NCBI GenBank assembly: GCA_021234155.1
Contig: JAJEKV010000039.1
Coordinates: 9,129,077 to 9,193,076, forward strand
Source: Isoetes taiwanensis
Lineage: Eukaryota > Streptophyta > Lycopodiopsida > Isoetales > Isoetaceae
DNA: 64,000 nt
Reading direction: 5' to 3'
The position numbers and the translations under genes were made by a program. Positions 1 through 12,235 of this stretch are shown in pieces (within the stretch, counting starts at the first letter, position 1; every line of letters begins with the position of its first letter). Under the pieces are notes generated by a model. It ran no database searches. It saw only the letters and a program-made list of their open reading frames with translations, and was not told the DNA's origin.

Positions 1-1796
1 TTAAGTATTTAACCAAAAGTTTACATTATCCAAATGCGCCGGCAAGTTTCCATTTCCATAGTTATGTGCTCTCAATCAGGTAATCATTTGTTTGACAAGT
101 TTGTCATGTTGTATTGGATTTTATATTTCTTAGTTTTTTTTTGGTTTAGAAGGGCTTGCCTCATGTTCTGTCATTGAGTAGCAGGTTTTTCTAATTCCAT
201 TATAATACCGCATATGTATTTGTTCCCTGGTGATCCTTTTAGTCAAGGAAGACGTGCATGGTTCTATTGATGTTTGTTTCTTTGTCTTTAGTTCTGGAGC
301 ATTCGAGCAAGTCCAGTCTCTGATGCGAAAGCTGCAAGGAATGATCTATTTATTGCAGAGCCATAATTTTCACTGGAGCAATTGTGCAATCTAAGGTTTA
401 AGATGAACCATTTGAGGTCTTTACATTTCCGTATGATTAGGGTCTGGTAGAATAAGCAGCAGGGCCAAATCAATTTTCGTCAATTGCAGCTATAGTGGTG
501 TAGGAAGGTGATTTGGAGCTGGATATAAGTGCAGAGCCATAGATGTTGCTGGAGCGATCCTTGAAGGTAAAGCAATACAACTCCATATTTTATTTTATTT
601 TTGAATTTTAAACTGGAAGCAACGTAGTTGTATCACGTGAGAGTTGATTCAGCATGTTGGTATGTTCAGATCGATCTTCTACTATTTTCAGAAATGTAGA
701 TGCATCTAAGGCTTAGATACCTCAATGTTTGTAAGACATGCCATGGCAAACTCGAAGGATAAATGTCATCTTTGACCTTTATGCACCAGAAGCGCCCTGC
801 CACATGAGTTCAATGATAGAGGTATATCTCTATGTTTATGCATTTATTGTTGAAAGATCTCTGGAAAGTAGGTTAGATTGGGCCATTCTCACTTTATTGC
901 TGCAAAACTGACATACATGTTAGTTTTTTTAGTTCAAAGATGTGAATTTAGACAAACTGTATCTAAAGCTAGATATCTCAGCTGGTCCGAGATATTGATA
1001 GATGCTTATCATATAGAAAAAGAGCATGTTTTGCATTGATGTATTTTGTCCGAAACCTTTTCATAAACTTAAGCAGACGATTACAGCATATTATGCAAAA
1101 TCTAGGGTTGTGATTCTGCAAATCTTTATTCTGTAAGTGTATTCTGTAAATGATTATCCTAACAATGCTATTCTTTAACTAGGGATTTGTTCTTCTTGGG
1201 CGTGGACTATAGGTTTGGGCTTCCTTAGATTCGACTGCTGCAATTGATTAGAGTTTGAAGAAAGGAGCTTCAACTGTATGATTTATCAGTATTAACTAAT
1301 ATTATTTTGGCTGTTATGGCGATCACCCTAGAAACTTGGTGCCTATTGCATTACTAGGGGCCACTAATAAGACAATAAGAGAACACTAGGGGTCCATTGC
1401 AGCACCAGCAGATTGATTCGTCATGGCAAAAGCTGCCTCATTTAGTCATGCCACGCATTGTTAGAAGGCACCATAGCCAGGTTTGTATGCCAGTTCCTAG
1501 AACGGGATGCACGCTTTAGGGTTCGTTGATTGAATTTTGCTGCTTTTGGTCAGAGGAAGACTGCCTGATTGGTCAGCCTTTTGAAAAATCTATGGAGCTC
1601 AACTGTTTGAGAGATGAGAGTTTTGTTTTTGTTCATTGTGCTTCGAGTTTCTACCACTCCCCTTCATTTTCGTTTACTGCACAGAAGATGCATTTTTATT
1701 TTGGTATTTTTTTCATGTCTATCTTTTGTTCAAAACACTTATATACCATTTAGCATATGTTAACATAAGATGACTATTATTGACCCCTTTACATTG

Positions 1797-1982
1797 CAGG
1801 TAAAACGGAATGCATCTGTTTCCTTACCGGGGAGGGATTTGACCTTTCTTCCCTACACAAAGCACATACGAACAAATTTGCAATTTTCTAAAGGAGACAA
1901 TGCTGTTGGGGAGAGAGAGATGTATGTGGTCACAACAAATAAGGATGACAATATCTGCAATAGTTTAGATTCTAAGCCATGA
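1797..1982 (+). CDS. Possible internal or last exon of an unknown gene
   Basis: A pyrimidine-rich stretch ending TTGCAG (about 1792-1799) is followed by about 60 open codons that start VKRNASVSLPG and end in a TGA. The amino-acid composition is balanced rather than low-complexity, unlike most ORFs nearby. No family is recognised. The segment could equally be chance, because no upstream exon with a matching donor can be placed with certainty. It is listed as a candidate host or captured exon only. Confidence 0.2.
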   Translation, partial: QVKRNASVSLPGRDLTFLPYTKHIRTNLQFSKGDNAVGEREMYVVTTNKDDNICNSLDSKP

Positions 1983-2894
1983 CTGTCTTCACAATCAGCA
2001 AGCTTTGATAATGTTGCAAATGTGTCAGATGTGATATCGTGGCAGAGATGAACATTCTGAACAGTTTTCCAGTCACAATCAATAATATATTGTCAGATAA
2101 TGAGATTGAAGCAGAGCAACGCATTGGTGTAAATCAGAAGCCCATGCTGATACACACCCTATATCAGAAGCCCATATTACACCCGTTTGAGCACAACCCT
2201 CTTGCTCACCCTTTGGAGCACAACCCCTTTCATTCTCCGAGCTCATATGAGCATTATTTGGGTGGCCATAGCCAATATGTTCCTTTTTATCATTGACATT
2301 GGGCGCACAATTTACCAAGAAAATGAATTGTTCACTTTATTGGCCATGCAAGAGCATGCATGAACAATAGTTAAACTGAATTTAGTATCTTTAAATTCTT
2401 TAAAAGGGCTCTTCATTGTAAAATCAGTTGAATGATTTCCTTAGTGTCATATGTTGAATGGATTGTGATAATTTTTATAATCAAGGTTCGGCAACTCATG
2501 CCGTTAAGATTCTAGGTTGATATGGGTGTCTAATTATATAGATCCTCAACAAGATCATTGAGACAACTAGCATAGCTTAAGGACTTGAGCCAACGAAGTC
2601 ACTCTAAACTTCAGAGCACAAGCACTTCCCATACATGCATGTTAAAATTCAAACAAATCCTATAAGGAAGTCAGTCAACAGATGTAGGGAGAAATAGTAA
2701 CGTATGCTCCTATACAATTGAAAACTAAACACATTGACCAATTGTTGCCCAATGACAACCACCTTTCCAACAACAATCTGCCTTACATAAGTATTTGACT
2801 TAATTTGAAATGTTTATCCTTAGAGCTAGAGTTTATTCATGCCAATAATCTGAAAATAATTTCTCAATTGTGTAGATTTATGATTAGGGCTCCT

Positions 2895-2922
2895 CTCTCC
2901 TCCCTCCCTCCCTCCCTCCCTC
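2895..2922. repeat. (TCCC)n microsatellite
   Basis: About six units of CCCT/TCCC read in a row directly from the sequence, set in a pyrimidine-rich stretch on this strand. Confidence 0.85.
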
Positions 2923-4179
2923 TTACTTAAATGTTTAAGACATGTTTATACAAGTATAGGAGTATATCCTATCCTCCCTCCTTAACATTCCTTCTTGACA
3001 TTGTTTTGACATTGTTCTCAACATTCTTGAGAACAATTCCAACTCCCACATATTTCGTATTCTCGGCATCAGCCTATCCTACAAACATCTTTGAAACCTT
3101 GCCATCTCGCCCATTAGTTTAGGATTTAGGGTTCATCATCTCAATTAGGGCTTAGGGCTTTTGATTTAACGTTTACAAGACGTAGCACGGTTAATACCAA
3201 TGTTGTATTAACTCTTTGGATGCAAACATGAAAATTTGCTATTTTCTATTTTACTCTATTTTGTCCTATATGAAAAGACAAAGCATAAGTCGCTACCATA
3301 GGTCAAGAATAGCATTACAACCAGCATTACGATAGGTTACAGAATGTAATTTATTTGAACCGGATACACAGAGAGGTTATATTGAGAGAGACAACCACAA
3401 CTTCTTTGGCATGAGTGAAAAGGATACCAACCCCAATACATGAAACTCTAGATAATCACACATATTTATGCGCGGCAACGCCAGACACACGTCGGGCAGT
3501 TCGAATCAATGACTAGCCCGTGCATTTCACTTTTACCCCGGCTAAGATGTTATCTGTCGGAGAAGTGAAGATATCGTAGGGGCATCCAACAAAGTATAGT
3601 AGGCCCTTCATGATGCATGTCATATGGAGAGGGATATTTAGAGTTCCATTATGAACTAAAGTACGCCAATGAATCATGACAAAATTTTTGTTTTGCATTT
3701 TTGTACTACTTTTTGTTGATGTATTTAACTACTTCTAAGGGTGATATTTTGAGCATAAGTTTTGGATCTGTCTTTCCAAATTTTTTGTCTTTAGGGGTAG
3801 ATTTAACTGCCCCCCACATTCCTTATAAAGCACTGTTTTCTCTATTGAAATCTATAAACTCAAAGTTAATACATTGATGATAATGTCAAGAGGCAATTTC
3901 AATAACAAAAATAATTACAAAAGCAAATAATGTTCATTTTTGCCAATATCAACATGCGATATTGTCGAAGACATGTGGACGTTAAAGGCCGAGTAAAAAC
4001 ACATGCCAGGACGTTAGGCCGGCAACGCCGGGCACACGTTTACTAGTGTGCATTTATAATGTATTTGGATGACTTGATAATGTCTATGTATTTTTCATAA
4101 TGAGGGTTTTAATTATCATGGTTCATGTTATGTATTAACATTGTATTGTTAGTTTCTAGCATTGTAACAAATCCATGAA

Positions 4180-4585
4180 AGACCGCTCGAGTGGATCTGG
4201 GTGTCGTGTTCTCGAGACACCGGCATAAATGGGTAGAAGCGACTATTCATAAACGTCTAGACGGTTTTGTCCAGTTGGTTAAGGGCATGTCGCTAGGAAC
4301 GTTACATTGTTATCAGAGCAGGGCTCGAGTTCGAGTCTCTATAGGGGCAAGTATGATCCGGAATACTGTTGAACGGTAGGCCATGACTTGGTCTTGGGCA
4401 CCACGGGATGGCGTGGTTTATGGTATTATGATGCTCGAGGACGAGCATAGTTCTAGTGGGAGAGACCGTTCGAGTGGATCTTGGTGTCGCATTCCCGAGA
4501 CACAGACATAAATGGGTAGAAGCGACTACTCATAAACATCTAGACGATTTTGCAAGTTAAGGGCATGTCAGTTAGGAACGTTACA
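4180..4585 (+). mobile_element. TRIM-like miniature LTR retroelement
   Basis: Two direct repeats of about 125 bp (4180-4306 and 4463-4585) share AGACCG, GTGGATCT, GAGACAC, ATAAATGGGTAGAAGCGAC and the ending AGGAACGTTACA. They flank only about 156 bp. Two bases after the first repeat lies TGTTATCAGAGC (4308-4319), one mismatch from the TGGTATCAGAGC primer site complementary to plant initiator Met-tRNA. Just before the second repeat is a short purine run, AGTGGGAGA, in polypurine-tract position. LTR, primer site, purine tract, LTR with no coding sequence is the layout of a terminal-repeat retrotransposon in miniature. No clear target duplication is visible. Segments at 4272 and 4330 vaguely resemble pol III A and B boxes, so a SINE-like origin of part of it is the alternative. 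Confidence 0.6.
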
Positions 4586-5101
4586 TGCATAGAGGGATTC
4601 AGGTAGGCATCTAATCTAAAAATGATTCTTGTGATTGTTACCTCATATATATATTTCTTGTTGTTTATGCCATCATTTTCTAAATGCCTCAACCCCCCAC
4701 TTAGTCTTTATGACTAACCCCACGTGTTCATGGTGTAAACAAATAGAAATGAGGCATGAAGGATCATTGTGCAGTTGAGAGCTTGAATGGAGTTAAGCAC
4801 CTGAGATCTTTGTGAGCCTTTTGCAAGGCCTGGTGGTTACTTAATAAACTTGATATTATGGATTCTTAGAGTATGACACATCTTCATTGTATATGGTATG
4901 ATATTATACTCTTTGAGAGTAGTGCACATGCATGTTTATTTGTTACGGTTGAGATTAAAGATTCAAGTCTTTACCTTGAGTTTCAGTTGAAAAATGCTTT
5001 TGCATTGCATTATCAATTCATGCATACCAACACGACAGTATTCACGCAAGTCTTAATGGGATCTCAGGTTACATGGAGGGTTACCCGGCAGGCCCGTTAC
5101 A

Positions 5102-5116
5102 GTTGGTATCAGAGCA
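5102..5116 (+). other. LTR end plus primer-binding site of a second retroelement
   Basis: The sequence CCCGTTACA is followed by GT and then TGGTATCAGAGCA (5104-5116), a perfect initiator Met-tRNA primer site. The preceding ACGTTACA/CCGTTACA ending matches the LTR ending of the TRIM-like element 800 bp upstream, so the two are probably related. The LTR itself would lie roughly at 4620-5101, but its start cannot be placed because no second copy is in the window. No gag or pol is readable downstream (5117-5830), so this is a remnant or a non-coding derivative. Confidence 0.55.
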
Positions 5117-5896
5117 AGTTTGAATCATTGGGTATTAATTGGGTTACAGATTCAAGTTGGGGATGTATGATGATAATGATATTCCTTAGGAAAATGCAGA
5201 AGTGATGGTCTCAGTGGAGGAGTAATGAAGGTATATGAAGTTAGTGGTATAGCATCTTAGTTTGGTTGTTATTCTATGTTATGCAAGGTGGAAGAACTAT
5301 CATAATGCAGTTGCATAGAAATGATGAGATGCTAAGATGGACAATTTTATGCGGAGCATTAACAATGAGCCATGGTAATGGTGAAGGTATGGTATTTTAT
5401 AGCTGCTACAATATTCTATAATTAATAGATGGTCTAGTGGTGGTCATGTGAACAAAGTAGATCATGCACCAGCTGTGCAAGTTGCAAAAGGAGAGGTCTT
5501 TGTGTGGACAATGGAAGCGAATTCTTGTGATACTGAGATGGCTTGTTTGTACTTTCATTACAAGTAGGAATAGAATAAGTTTCTAGAAGCCAAGATTTAA
5601 TTACTTCTAGGTAAGCATTGGCATGCTCTGAGTATGAGATAAGCATGCACCCCATGCACATGTTGAGATGATTTCAGATAGGTTATGCTTAAATTAAGAT
5701 ACGATAGTATAGTTAAGACACAAGCTTTAATCTAAGGGTATACTTGGATATCATTTGATATTACCACGAAAGAGGCAGGATGGTTGTTTTAATGAAAAGG
5801 GAAATAGTATTGACATAGAAGGGAATGTCACAATTCCTTCAACATCAACCTATTGGGAGGATTTATAAGAATAGAATAGAATAGTAGAACAAAATA

Positions 5897-5991
5897 AAAT
5901 AGAATAGAATAGAATAGAATAGAATAGAATAGAATAGAATAGAATAGAATAGAATAGAATAGAATAGAATAGAATAGAATAGAATAGAATA
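5897..5991. repeat. (AGAAT)n microsatellite, expanded LINE tail
   Basis: About 19 perfect pentamer units sit exactly at the 3' end of a minus-strand LINE fragment. On the minus strand they read (TATTC)n, the same unit that ends the other two LINE copies in this window. The array therefore appears to be an expanded LINE tail rather than an independent microsatellite. Confidence 0.9.
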
Positions 5992-6330
5992 GTTTTTTTA
6001 ACGTCCACGAAGGCCAAGAGGCCAACCATTACTACTAGATTTAGAAGCCCCTGCCTCGAAAGGTTTTCGAGGGAAAACCCTTTGCAGTAATGATGATGTT
6101 AGATAAGCAGGAAAAAACAATAAGTAGACCATGGTGTCTACAGAGGGTCCAATAATTGAAGACGCTCATCTAGAACCTCAAGTATGTATAATGCCAAGTC
6201 ATGCACATATGGGGCTCTGAGAAGTTCTGGGAGCGTGGAATGGAATGCTAAAGTCAAATAACGATTCCTGACCATCTCAAAAGCAGGACATCTTAGCAGA
6301 GTATGGATTTCCATGTTTGTCAAGGTTATA
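5992..6330 (-). pseudogene. LINE fragment, 3' end only
   Basis: On the minus strand a 61-codon ORF (6323 to 6138, starting MTNMEIHTLLRCPAF) leads into a 3' UTR with GGCCTTCGTGGACGTTAAA and then the (TATTC)n tail. The same 3' motif (GTGGACG, a short A run, TATTC repeats) ends the plus-strand copy near 49.4 kb, and a variant (CGTGGATGATAAAAAC) ends the larger LINE at 7.3 kb. The peptide lies where the C-terminal region after the RT would be. The copy is severely 5' truncated and inactive. Confidence 0.6.
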
Positions 6331-7282
6331 AGAAGTGATTTTTAATTTGTTCAAGGATTGGATGCATAGAGAATGATATGAGACAATTAAATAATGGAAA
6401 TTTGGAAGATTATGTGAGCCATTGTGGATGTATAGTAAGAAAAAAAAAATCTTCTATTTTGTGAAACGTTGATTAGAATAGCGATGGACTTGGGTTATAG
6501 TAGCCCTAGTAAGCAGCTATTGCAGTTTAAAATGGATACATGATTGGAATGTGTGTATATATTGTCACACCTAAGTTATAGTGGAAGGGAATCTTGTAAC
6601 AATGAGAAGTGCTATACTCGGAATTTTAATTCAGGATAGAAAAGTATTAACTTGGTGTTCACGATCTTGAGTTTGTTGCCCAAGTATTTGTATGTTGTCT
6701 TACTAGGTCGATTTAATTGGCACCTTGATGATGAGAGTTGATGATAATCAGTAATAAAGTTCAAAGGTAGGATGGCAAGAATTAAAGAGACTATAGGAAT
6801 TATAGGCATTTTAAAATTTGTGTAGAGAGGCCATGTTATTTAGAAGGCTAGAGTGAAGATAACAAGGTATGATGCAGATAAAAGTACAGAGGCAAAAGAA
6901 TAGATTGGTGGATATAATATACATGTATGATGGTATTTGGTTGAAAAGCAATAATCTTGTGGCACATAAGGAAGAATGCTTCGGGATTTTATAGCGCGAG
7001 TATAGTTAGATATCTTGTTAAGTTGTCTTGTGACTTTGTCCTAAATCAAGATATGGTTTACTCATTAATTATCCAAGTAAAAAGACACACGAGTTTGTTA
7101 GGATGGTGCTACAACATCGAGCGACACTTTGGTTTGCTGAAATGGTTGCATATAACTTGGAGGAAAGTTAGAGACTGAACTGGTAAAGTTAAATGTAATG
7201 CAAGGTATTTGGACTCGAAGCTATGATGATAGGATGAAAACACAAAGTATTGTGCAACAATAGTACTCGGATGCTCACGTAA
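6331..7282. other. Unassigned sequence at the outer end of the left inverted arm
   Basis: There is no ORF of note and no recognised motif. From 6550 onward it is repeated in inverted orientation at the right end of the window (63270-64000). Non-coding retroelement sequence linked to the primer site at 5.1 kb is possible but not shown. Confidence 0.5.
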
Positions 7283-9765
7283 AGAAATAAAAGAGAATAG
7301 AATATAAATAGAATAGAGTTTTTATCATCCACGGAGTCAGGCTATGGGACCCAAAAAGGAGGCCAGCAAACGTATTACTATTCGGGTTAAAAAACCCCCT
7401 GCCCCAAATGGTTTTTGAAGAAAAACCATGACATGAATAAGAGTGTTGTCAAACTATACAGACATCTATCATGAGGGAGAAAAATATATACACATATCAG
7501 GCGAGTGCCCAACGACCGAGCTGATCCCGACGATCCATGACCATAGCATAGCATCCGAATTTCATCATATGCCGGACAACTCTAAAGGGTGTGACATTCG
7601 TCTTCCACATCTCCAACTTGACAGCGTTCACAAAGTCTCTCCTGGCGTGGCTCCCTAATCTATCTCTCTGTCTCAATTCGGAGGCAATGTGTGCATGTTG
7701 AGGATAAGGGCAATGGATCTGCACTTTCTCATGGGTAAATGAGTGCGCAGGTAACGTTGCGGCCCCGGCTCCAGTTTGGGGTTTATGTAGTGTTGGTAAT
7801 GTGCCATCTTGACCTGTTCAAGGGTGCTGGCATCCGAGCTTGCTGAGGAAGCATGTATTAAGGTTCTCTCTAAGGCTGTGTCGATCTGCCTCCGTTTGCA
7901 CTCGGATGCACCTGTTCTCCTGCACATTCCATCTCGCCAACCACTGAGCTCTCTTTTCCTGTCAGCAGACCTTTAGGCGGTGAGGTCCCATTGCCATGTC
8001 TAAGCGAGGTTAGGGAGGCAAGGATCATCCATACTGACCACCTTCTGGAAGTAGATGATGTGTCGGTCAAGGGCCCCCTTTGAAGAGGCAAGAAGCATGT
8101 TTCATGCAATAGTATTTGGTATGGAACTGTGGACTTTACCCCTAGGGCACATGCCAAGAAAATTTTTTGCACCTGCTCCAAGTCATTCCAAGTGGAGGGG
8201 GAAACCACCGGGCCCCAGACCTTGACCCCATACAAAAGCACAGTTTCCACTAATACCTTGAATAAGTGCGACTGGTGGGCTAACTATATAGCTCTGCCTT
8301 GTAGCTATTGTTTTGCATTGCGTAGAGTGTCTTCCAACCTGTCATGGCTCATAATCGGATGGAATTGTCCCAGTTCATGGTAGATGAGAACTCCACCTGA
8401 CATTTTGGCCGCGATAAATGAGGGTTGGAGCCCTTGGTTGGCGTGCGGATGATATGAGGACCACCTTGGTCTTAATCAAGTTGATGCGCATGTGAGTCGC
8501 CTGGCAAAATATGTCCAAGGCATCAAGATGGCATTGCATGTTTGTCTGAGTGTAAGCCAGGAGCTCCAGATCATCAAAATAGATCGGCTGCCTGGTGATC
8601 TAGTGTAGAAGTTGAGCTCTATCACCTCCATTGTCAATATGCCATCTCTCCAACTGATCAATGTACAGGTCAAACATTGTAGGAGAGAGAGAACATCCTG
8701 GCAGACTCCAATCTCGAATGGTTGGCCGGCTGGTTGCTGCCGGCCTAAGTATGTCTCATATAACCTTTACACCGCGTTCTACGGTTCTCCTGGGACCTCG
8801 ATCTGTTGCAATCTTGCCCAAAGCTTTTTTCGAGGCACAGTGTCAAAAGCCTTGGCGAAGTCTACCAAAACAACAATACAAGTCTTATCGATGGTTCCTG
8901 CTGTCCTCAACTAGAGCCCGCGGCATAAAGATGTGATCAATGGTTGAGTGTCTCGGCCTGAATTTTGCCTGCGTGAGTGCATGTACTTCTACTGCATATG
9001 CCCATCTTGTCAGCTACTGCTCAAGGATCTCGGCGAGGAGCTTCGCAAACACTGAGCTGATCATGACTGGTAATTGACCGGGCAGTGTGGATCTCTTGTT
9101 TTGTAGATTGGGACAACTCTATTAGTGGTCCACTGCAGCGGAAAACCTTTCAGCAATGCCCTGTTGAACATGGCAATGTAAATCTCCTGTTTTGTAGATT
9201 GGGACAACTCTACTAGTGGTCCACTACGGCCGGAAACCTTCCCGCAACGTTGTTGAACATGGCAGTTAGTACCGATGCCATGGGCAGTCCTGCCCACCTG
9301 AGTAACTCCACCTGCATGCCATCAATGTCTAGCGGTTTTCCATTGGCTAGATGCTGCAACCCCTGGGCTACCTCCGCGTCTGTGATTTCCAGCACCGGGC
9401 CTTGCTGCGGGGGTAATACTACCTATGCCCCCAGGATTGTAGAGCTGCTGCATGTATTGCCCCCACTGATTGGGAGTGATGTTTCCTGTAGGTGGCAATG
9501 GCCTTCTGAGCACTCTTCGCCAAAAAGTCCTGGGATGATATTCTAGGAGGAAGAACATTTCCTATTGATGGGCCACAATGTACCTGGCCTTAAGGAAAGT
9601 GTGGTATTGCCTGACTGCGTTCGGGGGTAGAGCAAGATCTGTGACCTGGCAGAGCCAGCATTTGCGTTCCTTACACTCAGCATCAAACCACTGATTATAC
9701 GGGAAGGTTATGGCTCCCCAGGTTCATTGGGGGCGCCTTCTCCCAAAACACCTTTATGCAGAGAG
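7283..9765 (-). pseudogene. 5'-truncated LINE, reverse transcriptase region
   Basis: Read on the minus strand, pieces in order match a plant non-LTR retrotransposon ORF2. A linker comes first with WFDAECKERKC and FLKARYIVAHQ (about 9700-9560). Next are EITDAEVAQGL and LANGKPLDIDGM (about 9395-9330), FRPRHSTIDHIF (about 8960), VDFAKAFDTVP (about 8860), YFDDLELLAYT (about 8580, the FADD box), and RINLIKTKVVLIS (about 8480). Last is a C-terminal domain with LLYGVKVWGPVV (from 8250). No apurinic endonuclease domain is present, so the copy is truncated at its 5' end. The 3' end is an imperfect (TATTC)n tail at 7283-7317. Several stops and frameshifts break it. It would have copied its RNA at a nicked target; this copy cannot. 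Confidence 0.85.
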
Positions 9766-10187
9766 AGATTTCATATTTTGGTTGGAATTAGGGATGATGC
9801 TGATGAGCAAAGGTAGTGTTTATAATCTAAGAATTGATTAGTGTGATTGCAATAGACGTATGAAAGCATTCAAGCAATGCTTATGCAAATTAAAAGTATA
9901 TGTTAGAGCATTAGTTAGCTCACATGTGTGGAATATGCTCCTCTGAGATAATACTTTGTAGGTTGGTGCTTGTAATTCTTTGCCTCTATTGTATTAACTT
10001 ATGTGAATGGATAGTCATAATAAGATACACGAACTATGGGATTGGCCTATGTACTCTGTTTGTTACTTTTTAGACTGGCGACCCAAAAAGGTTTCATGGA
10101 ACTACATATCTAGTCCGAGCTGAGTATATCTATCATGGTGGGTTTAGCATTCTATAGAAAAGGATAAATTTCAAGGATGTAGTTCTA
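9766..10187. other. Spacer between LINE and helical ORF
   Basis: AT-rich and without a credible ORF. It is also present, inverted, at about 60430-60870. I see nothing specific in it. Confidence 0.5.
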
Positions 10188-10569
10188 TTATGTTTGATAT
10201 TTTAGGTTGAACATCAAAATTTCTGGCAACGCATTTGAAATCAGTATGGAAACCCCCAAATTGGTGATCGGCATCGAATGTAGAGATGGCAACTCTAGTG
10301 AGTACTTTGACCTTTTGCTTCTTGCTTTTGCCTTTGCTTTTCTTGTTCTTGTTTCTTTTTCTTCGTCCCTCCTACCCCCCCGTAGCTGCATCAAGTTTTG
10401 GGATCCAAACGGGACATGCGGTGTCCACTGCCTGGCTGCAAGTCCATCCACAATGGTCATATTTTTTGAAAATGTACGTATTTTTCTTTTGAACTTAACA
10501 GTTAGTTCTGGAGAAGTAAGAAAAGCAATACGGGTATTTGAGGGTCATGGGCGGCAGCAATAAAAGATA

Positions 10570-11039
10570 GTGTTCATTAGACTTCAAGGAGGAGAGAATG
10601 GTTTGATAATGCAGAGAGTAAAAGCACAATCGATGTTGGATGAGTTAAATGTGCTCCAAAAGGAGGTACTAAGAAAATTCAAGAAGAAATATAGATCGGA
10701 GTTCATGGACTATGTGGAGCAGTTAACGAAGGTAGGAGGCCCTACGAAAATGTTGAGAAAGAAGAGGACGCTATGGAGAAAAGTGAACTGCTGGATTATC
10801 TATACAAGCTCAAAAAAGAGGTGATTCGATGCGTGGCATTAGAGAAGCTCTTAAAAATGGCAGATGTATGGATAGCAAATGATATGAGATCTCACTTCAT
10901 CACTAATTATCACTTGTTCCAGCAACGGAGGGAAGCACATGTGCTGCTACTCCTAGATAAAATGCAATTCTCAGCCAAAAAGCTAGATAAGTTACTAGCT
11001 ATATTTGGGAACCATCTAGATTATACGCTGACTCTTTAA
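10570..11039 (+). CDS. Hypothetical helical, lysine-rich protein in two frames
   Basis: Two overlapping frames encode highly charged helical peptides. The first (10570-10824) starts MFIRLQGGENGL and contains LDELNVLQKEVLRKFKKKYRS. The second (open from about 10743 to 11039) contains ENVEKEEDAMEKSELLDYLYKLKKEV and ends with DKMQFSAKKLDKLLAIFG before a TAA. A shift near 10740 separates them. The inverted copy (60035 down to 59560) keeps the first peptide almost unchanged, which argues that the first frame is real sequence and not noise. An upstream ORF at 10207-10563 may be a further part or intronic. No family is recognised. It could be a captured host exon set or a small coiled-coil protein of a non-autonomous element. 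Confidence 0.35.
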
Positions 11040-11683
11040 ACAATGGTCGAAGAGAATAGAGGGAGGAATTTGGGATAGGGTTCAGCTCAAGAGGAGACCA
11101 ACAAGGCAATGTGCAAGGAAATTCAGATATATACTTGATGTTTTAGTATGTAATAATATACTATTCAAATATCCAGATTTTTTTATCTTTTTCTAAAAGC
11201 TTTAGGTATTTACGTGGCTTCTAAAGCCTCCATCAGCTTCTAATACTCTGATAGGCACTAGATGAGCGCATCACATTCTGGAATTTCTCTCTCTTCTTTG
11301 ACCATGCAGGAAGATTAATACAAATCAATTCTGCAGTTAAATGCTTAAGTAGGTATGTCTTCTTCTTAATGTTATTAGATAAAATAAAACCTTCGACTCT
11401 AGATCAAGCTTTAGAAAGGAATTTTGGTTCAGGATGATACCCTAAATACTTATAGGCAAAAGAATAATTGTAAGAATCAGAAACGACCAACCAAGTATCA
11501 ATATGACAGCATCACGTGAGATAGCTTCGGCACTAGATATTTGAGTGAGAGATATGAGATTGAACTCCTAACGCACAGAACAAACGGAATCACTGGACCA
11601 ACGTGAGACATTTCAAATTTTGGAGACAATGGGAGACACATTGTTTGGGGTCTGGGTTCGGGAACTCCTGCAAGACAGCCCTC
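11040..11683. other. Spacer outside the gypsy 3' LTR
   Basis: AT-rich to about 11500, then more GC-rich up to the LTR. No gene is seen. The same spacer flanks the LTR copy in the right arm, so it was present before the duplication. Confidence 0.5.
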
Positions 11684-12235
11684 TGTGAGGACCCTTGGAT
11701 CTAACAGGAGAATCCGGGGGGCTATGTCACGCGGGATTTGCAAGAAAAGAACAAGAATAAGAAAAAGGAACAAAAGAGAACAATGAGAGGAAAATGATAA
11801 GCTTCCTTGATATCAATGATGAACATACATGAGCTCTCGCAATCGAGAGAAGACTGAAAGGAGACAAGACTCAAAACTCATCTAAAACTCATGTGCTAGC
11901 TCTACTCATATATATAGTACAATGGCCTTTGGCCCAATATAGACACCCTGACTGATCTCGGTGCCGACTCCTGGAAGGAGGCCTGATTTGCAGGAATGTT
12001 GGCGGTGCCTCTTGAAGTGCCTAGAATCACGCTGACGCTGACGCGGGCGGTGACAGGCCATCACTTGTCTGAGCGGCGCCTCTTGTTGACGGACGCAGGC
12101 TTTGACTGCGTGGTCTGCTGCTTGGTCTTTTGCTGGGCTTTGGACGACTGACCCGTGCCTGTCTGTGGATCCTTGAGCTTGACCTGGTCCGTCGTATGCA
12201 TGAATAGTCCTGTACCAGGAGGCACAGGACTAACA
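11684..12235 (-). repeat. 3' LTR of the Ty3/gypsy element
   Basis: On the minus strand it starts TGTTAGTCCTGTGCC and ends GGGTCCTCACA, giving the TG...CA ends expected of an LTR. About 460 bp of it are repeated almost exactly at 34236-34702, at the far end of the element. A polypurine tract (GGTGGGGGGGAG on the minus strand) abuts its start. It includes the last 58 or so codons of the extra ORF, so the U3 region is partly coding. No 5-bp target duplication matches the flank of the other LTR (CCCTC here, CACAT there). Confidence 0.9.

Larger units (their letters stand above)
1..4175. other. Left flank, no confident gene
   Basis: This AT-rich stretch has no long ORF and no recognisable transposon protein. 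It contains a (TCCC)n run and one exon-like segment, listed separately. A short GC-rich phrase (GGCAACGCC followed by CACACG) occurs near 3473-3503 and again near 4021-4038, so some of it is probably decayed repeat DNA. An 85-codon ORF at 2039-2296 repeats an EHNP peptide phrase in its second half. I cannot assign it to any family. Confidence 0.5.

Noticed and set aside
4255-4350. Functional tRNA gene
   Set aside because: A- and B-box-like strings are present, but there is no cloverleaf. The same bases are better explained as a retroelement primer site and LTR end.
5828-6025. 65-codon ORF with a repeated FYSIL peptide
   Set aside because: It is a translation of the (AGAAT)n microsatellite.
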